Of a stretch of 64,000 bases of DNA, positions 57,947 through 64,000 are shown one piece after another (the first letter of the stretch is position 1; each line of letters begins with the position of its first letter). A program made the position numbers and the translations under genes. Under the pieces are notes generated by a model. That model saw nothing but the letters and a program-made list of their open reading frames with translations, did not search any database and was not told the DNA's origin. This DNA is from Polyangiaceae bacterium (GTDB taxonomy: Bacteria > Myxococcota_A > Polyangia > Polyangiales > Polyangiaceae): the NCBI GenBank assembly GCA_022842465.1, contig JALHPN010000005.1, positions 1 through 64,000 on the forward strand, given 5' to 3'.

Positions 57947-59337
57947 GCGAGGTCCGCTTCGGCGCCTACCGCATCGTCGAGACGATCGGCCAGGGAGCCG
58001 TGACGACGCTGTACAAGGCGGTCCAGGAGCCGCTCGGTCGGGTCGTCGCGGTCAAGGCGCTGAAGACGCAGATCGCGCCGACGTCGTCGTTCGGCGCGCA
58101 GATCGAGCGCGAGGCGAAGATCCTCGCCGGGCTCGCGCATCCGAACGTCGTCCTCGTTCTGGACCACGGTCGCGGGGCGTCGGGACGACCCTATCTCGCG
58201 CTCGAGCACGTCGATGGGCCGTCTCTCGACGCGCTCCTCGCGAAGCGCAAGCGGCTCCCGGTCTCGGTCGCGATCGCGATCGCGATTGGCATCACGCGCG
58301 CGCTCGAGCACGCCCACGAGCGCGACGTCGTGCATCGTGACGTGAAGCCCGGCAACGTCCTCCTCGCGAAGAGCGGTGTCGTGAAGCTGGTCGACTTCGG
58401 CATCGCGCACAAGACGCGAGGGGAGGTGGAAGGCGAGGAGCACGGCGAGGTCCTCGTCACCCCCTCGGGGCGGGTCACGGAGGAGCCGCTGGGCGACGGC
58501 TTCGGAACGCCCGCGTACATGTCGCCCGAGCAAATCCTCGGCGACTTCGTCGACGGGCGCTCGGATCTCTTCTCGCTCGGCGTCGTGCTCTATCAGATGC
58601 TCACCGGGACGCGCCCGTGGGAGTCCACCGCCGAGCGGACCCCGGGGAAGCGCGCGGGGCCGCCGCTCCAGCGCCGTGCGCCCCCCGTACCGCTCCGCGA
58701 GCGCGCGCCCGACGTACCGCGCGCCATCGACCGGATCGTGATGCGTCTCCTCGAGTCGGCTCCCTCGTCTCGCTATGCGAGCGCGGCGGTCCTCGGTGAG
58801 AAGCTCGAGGCCGCGCTCCGCGGGTCGACCCGCGAGCCGCCGCCGTCGGTCATCCGCGCGGCGCTCGTCGAAGCGGGGTTCGTCGCCGCCGTGCGCGGAC
58901 GCCCGAGCTCCGCGGGCGTGGAGATCTTGCCCGCGCAGCCGTGGTCCTTGGGCCGCGTCGTCCTCGGGTTCGCCCTCGTCCTCGGGCTCTTCCTGGCTTC
59001 CGTCCTCCTCGTTGCGCGGCCCTCGCGGGCGGGGAGCGCGCGCGTCGGCTCGGCGCCCGAGTCGCTCCTCGCGACGACCGAGGGCGCGAGCGGCGGCGGT
59101 CTGAGGGTCGTCGCGTCTCCGTGGGCGCACGTGCGGGTCGACGGTGTCCTCGTCGAGACGACGCCGTTCGCCCGGCCGATCCCGCTCGTGCCGGGCCGGC
59201 ACTGGGTCCAGCTCGGGCATCCCGATTCCCCGCCGGTGGAGCGCGAGGTCGAGATCGGTGAGGGCCAGATCGTGACGATCGACGTGACGATGCCGGTGGG
59301 CCTCTCCGACGCCGGCACGGGGAGGGAGTCGCCGTGA
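57943..59337 (+). CDS. Eukaryote-like Ser/Thr protein kinase with transmembrane segment and PEGA-like C terminus
   Basis: 464 residues. The kinase domain (about 1-290) has GQGAVTTL, AVKAL, catalytic Asp133 (HRDVKPGNVL), DFG at about 151 and MSPEQ. The loop after DFG is enlarged by about 25 residues. A transmembrane helix (GRVVLGFALVLGLFLASVLL) at about residue 345 is followed by an outer PEGA-type beta domain (RVVASPWAHVRVDGVLVETT and so on). All catalytic residues are present. Its ATG lies within the gpmI stop and its stop overlaps the LysM start, so the three are translationally coupled. Outside sensor plus inner kinase suggests envelope sensing. Confidence 0.94.
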   Translation: MSEVRFGAYRIVETIGQGAVTTLYKAVQEPLGRVVAVKALKTQIAPTSSFGAQIEREAKILAGLAHPNVVLVLDHGRGASGRPYLALEHVDGPSLDALLAKRKRLPVSVAIAIAIGITRALEHAHERDVVHRDVKPGNVLLAKSGVVKLVDFGIAHKTRGEVEGEEHGEVLVTPSGRVTEEPLGDGFGTPAYMSPEQILGDFVDGRSDLFSLGVVLYQMLTGTRPWESTAERTPGKRAGPPLQRRAPPVPLRERAPDVPRAIDRIVMRLLESAPSSRYASAAVLGEKLEAALRGSTREPPPSVIRAALVEAGFVAAVRGRPSSAGVEILPAQPWSLGRVVLGFALVLGLFLASVLLVARPSRAGSARVGSAPESLLATTEGASGGGLRVVASPWAHVRVDGVLVETTPFARPIPLVPGRHWVQLGHPDSPPVEREVEIGEGQIVTIDVTMPVGLSDAGTGRESP

Positions 59338-60266
59338 GACGAAGCAAGGTGATGGGGGTGCTCTTCGCGGCCTCGCTGTGCTGCCTCCTCGGGTCCGAGG
59401 ATGCTTCCGCGTTCGTGCACGTCGTGACGAAGGGCGAGACGCTCGCGCAGCTCTCGACGCGTGTGTACGGGACGCCGCGCTTCGAGACCGCGCTCGCGGG
59501 CGCGAACCGCCTCGACGCCTTCGGCGGGAGCGCGGTCGTCCCCGGGCAGCCGCTCGAGATCCCGGCCCCCTCCCATGCGCGGGTCAAGGCGGGCGACACG
59601 TGGCCCGACCTCGCGCGCGTCCACCTCGGGGACGCGCGCCGCGCCGACACGCTCGCGCGGGCGAACGGGGCGGTGCCGTGGGTGCCGCCAGCGGAGGGGC
59701 AGGAAGTCGAGGTCCCTGCCGTCCTCGCGCACATCGTCGCGGAGGGAGAGACGATGGCGGCGATCGCGCAACGCTACCTCGGTGACTCGAACCGCGGCTG
59801 GGAGCTCGAGTCCTACAACGGGCGGCCGACCGACGGCGGCCCCTCCAGGCTGAACCGCGGGGACGTCCTGCTCGTTCCGCTGCTCGATCTCTCGCTCACC
59901 GAGGACGGGAAGCGCGAGGCGCGTGGGTCCGCCGACCGCACGCGTACGGAGGGGGGAGGACAGGCCTTCGAGGCGCAGCGTCGCGCGGAGTCCGAGGTGC
60001 CTCCGCTCCTCGCGGACGTCCGCGCCGGGCGCTACGTCGACGCGGTCGCGCGCGGCAACAAGCTCCTCGGCTCGGGGGAGCTCACGAAGCCGCAGCTCGC
60101 GGCGGTGCACCGCTCCCTGGTCGAGGCCTACGTCGCGCTCGAGGCCCCCGGGCTCGCGGCGGGCGCGTGCGCCGCGTGGCGGGCGAACGCGGTCTCCTCC
60201 GCGGACCTGAAGCTCGATCCGCGGTCCACCTCACCGAAGGTGAGGGCGGCCTGCGCATCGAGGTAG
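59334..60266 (+). CDS. Secreted LysM-domain protein
   Basis: 310 residues. GTG start overlapping the previous TGA (GTGA). Signal peptide MRRSKVMGVLFAASLCCLLG ends near DASA. LysM motifs, which bind N-acetylglucosamine glycan, occur at about residues 30-80 (VVTKGETLAQLSTRVYGTPR), 82-130 (RVKAGDTWPDLARVHLGDAR) and 130-185 (HIVAEGETMAAIAQRYLGDS). The rest is a helical tail with TPR-like regularity (GKREARGS to the end). It is between two membrane kinases, so it may deliver cell-wall information to them; this is inference. Confidence 0.92.
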   Translation: MRRSKVMGVLFAASLCCLLGSEDASAFVHVVTKGETLAQLSTRVYGTPRFETALAGANRLDAFGGSAVVPGQPLEIPAPSHARVKAGDTWPDLARVHLGDARRADTLARANGAVPWVPPAEGQEVEVPAVLAHIVAEGETMAAIAQRYLGDSNRGWELESYNGRPTDGGPSRLNRGDVLLVPLLDLSLTEDGKREARGSADRTRTEGGGQAFEAQRRAESEVPPLLADVRAGRYVDAVARGNKLLGSGELTKPQLAAVHRSLVEAYVALEAPGLAAGACAAWRANAVSSADLKLDPRSTSPKVRAACASR

Positions 60267-60267
60267 G

Positions 60268-61527
60268 ATGCGAGCCGTGACTTCCGTGGGCGAGGTGATC
60301 GCCGGCCGCTACGAAGTGAAGGGGGTCCTCGGCGAGGGCGGCACCGGGATCGTGTACGACGCGGTCCGGCGAGAGGACGGGCGCGCCGTCGCGCTGAAGG
60401 TCATGCACCACGAGCTCGCCGGCGACGGTCAGGTGCGCGGGCGCTTCCAGCGCGAGGCGGTCATCCTCCAGCGCCTCTCGGGCCCGCACATCTGTCCCAT
60501 CCTCGACCACGGCGAGGTCCCCGGCGTGAAGACGGGGCGAAACATCGTCTACCTCGCGATGGCGAAGCTCGACGGGCCCTCGCTCGAGCGCGTCCTCCAG
60601 GACGAGGGGCCGCTGCTCCCCGCCCCGCGCGTCCTCGACCTCGTCCTCGACATCCTCGCCGCGCTCCGGGCTGCGCATGCGCAAGGCGTCATTCATCGCG
60701 ACCTCAAGCCGGCGAACGTGATCCTGGAGGGCGGCAAGCGCGTCGTCGTCGTCGACTTCGGGATGGCGAAGATCGTGACGGGCTCCGGCACAGGCACGAC
60801 GAACCTCACCGCGCACAACATGCTCTTCGGGACGCCCGAGTACATGTCCCCCGAGCAAGCGCGCGGCGACGATCCGGACGCGCGGTGCGACGTCTACGCG
60901 GTGGGCGTGATGCTGTACGAGATGCTCACCGGGAAGAGGCCCTTCACCGGCGCGACCCCCCTCGCGGTGCTCACGTCTCATCTCACGAGCGACCTCACGA
61001 GCCCGCGTACGGTCGCCCCCGATCGCCTCACGCCGGCGCTCGAATCGGTGGTCCTCCACGCGCTCGCGCGTGATCGCGAGCAGCGCTATCCGACGGCGGC
61101 CGCGCTCGCAGCGGCGCTCATGCATGCGCGGGCGATGCCGGACGACGTCGTCTCCCTCCGCCCCGAGGCGTTCTCGGCGCGGCCGGAGGGGACGGACGCC
61201 TTCGCGTTGACGATGCCGGCGATCACGACGCCGATCTCGCCGGACTCGTCGCCCCCTCTGCCCAAGCCTCTCCCCGTGAGCGACGCCTTCGCGAAGACGG
61301 TGGAAGGGACCGCGTCGGCGCCGGCGCCGGCGCCGAAGCCCACGGCCCCTTCCGGCCGCGTCACGCCGCCGCCCTCACGTGTCTCCGGCGCACCGGTGTC
61401 GTCGCCGGGGGAAGAGGCGAAGCGCCTCCGCGCGCGCGAGCGGGCCGAGCGGCGGAAGTGGCTCCTCGTCTGGCTGCTCGTCGCCTGCGTGAGCATCGGC
61501 GCCGGCGTGCTCCTCGCGCTCCGCTGA
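60268..61527 (+). CDS. Eukaryote-like Ser/Thr protein kinase with C-terminal transmembrane anchor
   Basis: 419 residues. The kinase domain (about 10-285) carries GEGGTGIVYD, ALKVMHHEL, catalytic HRDLKPANVI (Asp145), DFG as VVDFGMAKI and MSPEQA. A Pro/Ser-rich linker (about 300-390) ends in one transmembrane helix (WLLVWLLVACVSIGAGVLLA), with only a few residues beyond, so it faces the cytoplasm. One base separates it from the LysM stop. The kinase is distinct from the one at 57943, which has an outside PEGA domain. Last gene of the operon; the next gene runs the other way. Confidence 0.94.
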   Translation: MRAVTSVGEVIAGRYEVKGVLGEGGTGIVYDAVRREDGRAVALKVMHHELAGDGQVRGRFQREAVILQRLSGPHICPILDHGEVPGVKTGRNIVYLAMAKLDGPSLERVLQDEGPLLPAPRVLDLVLDILAALRAAHAQGVIHRDLKPANVILEGGKRVVVVDFGMAKIVTGSGTGTTNLTAHNMLFGTPEYMSPEQARGDDPDARCDVYAVGVMLYEMLTGKRPFTGATPLAVLTSHLTSDLTSPRTVAPDRLTPALESVVLHALARDREQRYPTAAALAAALMHARAMPDDVVSLRPEAFSARPEGTDAFALTMPAITTPISPDSSPPLPKPLPVSDAFAKTVEGTASAPAPAPKPTAPSGRVTPPPSRVSGAPVSSPGEEAKRLRARERAERRKWLLVWLLVACVSIGAGVLLALR

Positions 61528-61532
61528 GTGTC

Positions 61533-62495
61533 TCACGTCCACGCCGCGGGGATCGGCCACGGCTCTCTCCGCCAGGTCCCGAGCGTGTGGAGATCGGGCG
61601 CGAGGCCCGCGGCGATCGCGCGCGCGGTCGTGGGAACGGGCGCCTCCGCGAGCCCGAGGCCGTGCGCGAGCGTGCCGAGGACGGACTCCGGGGAGAGGCC
61701 GCGCGCGCGAAGATCCCTCACCGTCGCGCCGCGCGCACGCTTCGCGAGGCGCGCCCCGTCCGCCCCCACGACGAGCGGTACGTGCGCATAGCGCGGCCCC
61801 TCTGCGTAGCCGAGGAGACGCGCGAGGAGCAGCTGCCGCGCGGTGGACGCGAGGAGGTCGTCGGCGCGGACGACGACGTCGATCCTCATCTCCGCGTCGT
61901 CGAGCGCGACGGCGAGCTGATAGGCGAAGATGCCGTCTCCGCGACGGAGGACGAAATCGCCCGCCGCCGCCGCCACGCGCTCTTCGTTGCGCCCGCGGCA
62001 GAGATCGTCGAACGCGATCGTCTCGGCCGCCGGGACGCGCAGGCGGAGCGCCGGCGGTCGCTTGAAGGCGCGATCCTGCGGCAGCTCCCGACAGGTCCCC
62101 GGGTAGACGAGCTCCTCGCCGGCATGCGGCGCGCTCGCCGCGCGCGCGATCTCGGCGCGAGAGCAGTCGCAGCGGTAGACGAGCCCCTCGCGCTCGAGGT
62201 GCTCGAGCGCTCGGATGTAGCGGTCCGAGCGCGCCGACTGTGTGTAGGGTGCATGGTCGCCGCGCTCGGGCTCGACGAACGGCGGCGGTCCCTCGTCGGT
62301 GTCGAGCCCGAGCCACACGAGGTCTTCGGCGATCCGCTCGGCGGAGCCGAGGACGACGCGCGGCGTGTCGATGTCCTCGACCCGGAGCACGGTCCTACCT
62401 CCCGTCGCGCGGGCCACACACCACGATGCGAGGGCCGTCCACGCCCCTCCGACGTGGAGGTCTCCCGTCGGGGAGGGGGCGAACCGGGTCCTCAT
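61533..62495 (-). CDS. gluQ: Glutamyl-Q tRNA(Asp) synthetase
   Basis: 320 residues. A truncated class I synthetase without the anticodon-binding domain, which attaches glutamate to the queuosine of tRNA(Asp). HIGH-type motif SPTGDLHVGGAWTALASW, zinc ligands C-x-C (YRCDCSRAEI) and the later PGTCRE, and an ARLAKRARG variant of KMSKS are visible. DDAEMRIDVVVRADDLLAST matches the GluQ consensus. I begin at the ATG at 62495, which places the conserved TRFAPSPTG at the N terminus; 15 further codons upstream are unsupported. Confidence 0.95.
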   Translation of the reverse strand: MRTRFAPSPTGDLHVGGAWTALASWCVARATGGRTVLRVEDIDTPRVVLGSAERIAEDLVWLGLDTDEGPPPFVEPERGDHAPYTQSARSDRYIRALEHLEREGLVYRCDCSRAEIARAASAPHAGEELVYPGTCRELPQDRAFKRPPALRLRVPAAETIAFDDLCRGRNEERVAAAAGDFVLRRGDGIFAYQLAVALDDAEMRIDVVVRADDLLASTARQLLLARLLGYAEGPRYAHVPLVVGADGARLAKRARGATVRDLRARGLSPESVLGTLAHGLGLAEAPVPTTARAIAAGLAPDLHTLGTWRREPWPIPAAWT

Positions 62496-62560
62496 CGGGG
62501 TCCATCCTACGACCGATCGCGGACAAGGCGCGCCCCGCACGCTATGGTGCAGCCGCGCGC

Positions 62561-63169
62561 ATGCGGCACCGGGCTCTAGTCGGCGGGCTTCTCCTCGCGG
62601 TCCTCGTGCTGCTCTACGCCACCCTCCGTCGTCCGTTCCCGTCGGATCAGACGCCCGAGGGCGCCTACCTGCGCATCGCGAAGGCCGTGGCGAAGGACGA
62701 CCCGCGCGCCGCGTTCGCGTACCTCGAGGACGAGGCGCAGTGGGCGTCGTTCACCGTGCGCGACATGCGACGACGCGCACGCGAGCGCATCGCCGCGAGC
62801 TATCCCGAGCCGGAGCGCACGGAGCTCCTCGCGCGTCACGCGGAGATCGCCGCGGCCGAGGACGGGAGCGACGCGTTCGCGCTCCTCTATCGCCAGCGTG
62901 GGTGGGCGAAGCGCCTCCGGAAGGATCTCTCCGGCGTCGAGAGGGTGGAGTCCGAAGGCGAGCGCGCGAGCGTCGTCACGGTGCAGGGGACGCGCTGGCC
63001 CTTCCGCCGGCGGAAGAACGGGATCTGGGGGCTCACCATCTACACGGCGGAGCTCCTCGCGGAGAGCGAGAAGGCGACGCGCGACCTCGCGGTCGTGACG
63101 TCGGCGGCCGACGACTACGACCGCGCGGGGTCGGCGGGCGGGAGCGGCATCGGCCGGACCATCCCGTAG
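62561..63169 (+). CDS. Small single-pass membrane-anchored protein
   Basis: 202 residues. ATG at 62561 starts MRHRALVGGLLLAVLVLLYA, an uncleaved anchor. The soluble part is helical with many Arg residues (FTVRDMRRRARERIAASYPE) and a beta hairpin near the end (SVVTVQGTRWPFRRRKNGIW). No family known. Its 3' end overlaps the convergent oxidoreductase gene by 55 bases. Divergent from gluQ with 65 bases between starts. Confidence 0.7.
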   Translation: MRHRALVGGLLLAVLVLLYATLRRPFPSDQTPEGAYLRIAKAVAKDDPRAAFAYLEDEAQWASFTVRDMRRRARERIAASYPEPERTELLARHAEIAAAEDGSDAFALLYRQRGWAKRLRKDLSGVERVESEGERASVVTVQGTRWPFRRRKNGIWGLTIYTAELLAESEKATRDLAVVTSAADDYDRAGSAGGSGIGRTIP

Positions 63170-64000
63170 GGCTTCGGCCAGGCGAGCCCCGTGAAGCCCC
63201 GCTCCTTCGCGGCGAAGAGCGTGAAGTTCGGGTTCTCGAGGTGCGGCCGCGCGAGCGCGCACAGATCGGCGCGCCCGCTGAGGACGAGCGTGTTGATCTG
63301 ATCGGCGCTGGAGATGCCGCCGACCGCCATCGTCGGGATCTTCACCTCGTTCTTCACCATGTCGCTGAAGGAGGCCTGGTACATGCGCCCGTAGAAGCGA
63401 GGCTTCGAGTCCGGCGTCGTCATGCCGGCGGAGCAGTCGATGACGTCCGTGCCGCGCTCCTTCAGCGCGCGGGCGAGCGCGAGGACGTCCTCGTCCGTGA
63501 TCCCGCCGGGCACCCAGTCCGTCGCCGAGATACGGACCGAGAGCGGTCTCTCCTTCGGCCACCTGGCGCGCACGGCCTCGAGCACCTCGAGCGGGTACCG
63601 CATCCGCGCCTCGGGCGAGCCGCCGTAAGCGTCCTTCCGCACGTTGGTGAGCGGCGAGAGGAAGCTCGCGAGGAGGTAGCCGTGCGCCATGTGGAGCTCG
63701 AGGAGATCGAAGCCTGCCTCGGCGGCGAGCTCCGTGCTCCGCACGAACTCGGCCTTGACGCGATCCATGTCGGCGCGGTCCATCTCGCGCGGCACCTGGC
63801 TGTCCGGGAAGTAGGGCAGCGGCGAGGCGCTCATGACGGGCCAGTTCCCGGTCTCGAGCGGACGATCCGAGCCCTCCCACATGACCTTGGTCGACGCCTT
63901 CCGGCCGGCGTGCCCGAGCTGCATGCCGAACTTCGACGACGACTGCGCGTGGACGACGTCCACGATCCGCTTCCAGGCCTGCATCTGCTCGGGCGTGTAC
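63115..64000 (-). CDS. Old Yellow Enzyme-type FMN oxidoreductase, 5' end beyond window
   Basis: The C-terminal 295 codons of an NADH:flavin oxidoreductase of the YqjM/NamA group. FGMQLGHAGRKAST is the FMN-binding strand, ELHMAHGYLLASFLSPLTNV the conserved active-site His region, SVRISATDWVPGGITDEDVL and the phosphate-binding IPTMAVGGISSADQ follow. The ending is unlike short NamA proteins (DLCALARPHLENPNFTLFAA). It recalls the oxidoreductase half of bifunctional salicylyl-CoA 5-hydroxylase proteins, so the missing 5' part could hold a second domain. This cannot be decided here. The protein should reduce an activated C=C bond. Confidence 0.85.
   Translation of the reverse strand, partial: YTPEQMQAWKRIVDVVHAQSSSKFGMQLGHAGRKASTKVMWEGSDRPLETGNWPVMSASPLPYFPDSQVPREMDRADMDRVKAEFVRSTELAAEAGFDLLELHMAHGYLLASFLSPLTNVRKDAYGGSPEARMRYPLEVLEAVRARWPKERPLSVRISATDWVPGGITDEDVLALARALKERGTDVIDCSAGMTTPDSKPRFYGRMYQASFSDMVKNEVKIPTMAVGGISSADQINTLVLSGRADLCALARPHLENPNFTLFAAKERGFTGLAWPKPYGMVRPMPLPPADPARS

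Overview
The window is a GC-rich bacterial chromosome segment. It looks like a myxobacterium (Myxococcota, probably a Polyangiales-type lineage). Evidence for this: three eukaryote-like Ser/Thr kinases and an FHA protein, an HDOD protein, a dozen or more lipoproteins with Ala/Asp/Gly-rich linkers behind the lipobox, a Cys-rich repeat lipoprotein of a kind common in myxobacteria, strong third-position GC bias with long meaningless antisense frames, and no long-range operons except three tight ones. This placement is an inference from style and gene content. No rRNA, tRNA, CRISPR array, prophage or insertion sequence was recognised.

Layout. 1-4282 (minus): an RHH-FHA fusion protein, a ketopantoate-reductase-like enzyme and an Fe-S protein cut by the left edge, preceded by a large lipoprotein. 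4397-8998 (plus): FtsK DNA translocase, then a membrane-anchored Ser/Thr kinase. 9006-11416 (minus): HDOD protein, DUF4920 lipoprotein and a secreted protein. 11652-17398: a lipoprotein six-hairpin glycosidase, a Cys-rich lipoprotein with a sulfatase-modifying-factor-like domain, and a phytase-like esterase lipoprotein. 17427-24102 (minus): a translationally coupled three-gene cluster (transglutaminase-DUF2126, circularly permuted ATP-grasp-alpha-E, transglutaminase), predicted to make or process an unknown peptide or amide product. 24255-45705: mostly secreted proteins and lipoproteins, including a beta-propeller protein, a zinc metallopeptidase, two trypsin-like proteases, two GH13 amylases, a maltoporin-like porin, an LEA2-like lipoprotein and SppA. 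45798-46505: a NicO/UreH-type metal permease. 46521-53639 (minus): a six-gene run with RNase HI, a left-handed beta-helix acyltransferase, an SDR, two GT-C/YfhO-type membrane proteins and a small membrane protein, probably an envelope-glycan locus. 53702-56373: a membrane protein, an AraC-type regulator, a small Cys-motif membrane protein and a frameshifted gene. 56408-61527 (plus): a tightly packed gpmI-kinase-LysM-kinase operon. 61533-64000: glutamyl-Q tRNA(Asp) synthetase, a small membrane-anchored protein and an Old-Yellow-Enzyme-type oxidoreductase cut by the right edge.

The most informative non-coding signal is a 20-bp dyad, GTNACNCA-N4-TGNGTNAC. It lies 26-48 bases upstream of the six-hairpin glycosidase, the second GH13 amylase and the maltoporin-like gene, and a weaker version lies upstream of the first GH13 amylase. 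These genes are scattered over 29 kb. The dyad makes a single alpha-glucan-utilisation regulon likely, although its regulator is not recognisable in the window. Other points worth checking are an RHH-FHA fusion with an inverted repeat in its own leader, a truncated ~90% identical duplicate gene, a one-base frameshift at a C run, and a ribosome-binding-site hairpin.
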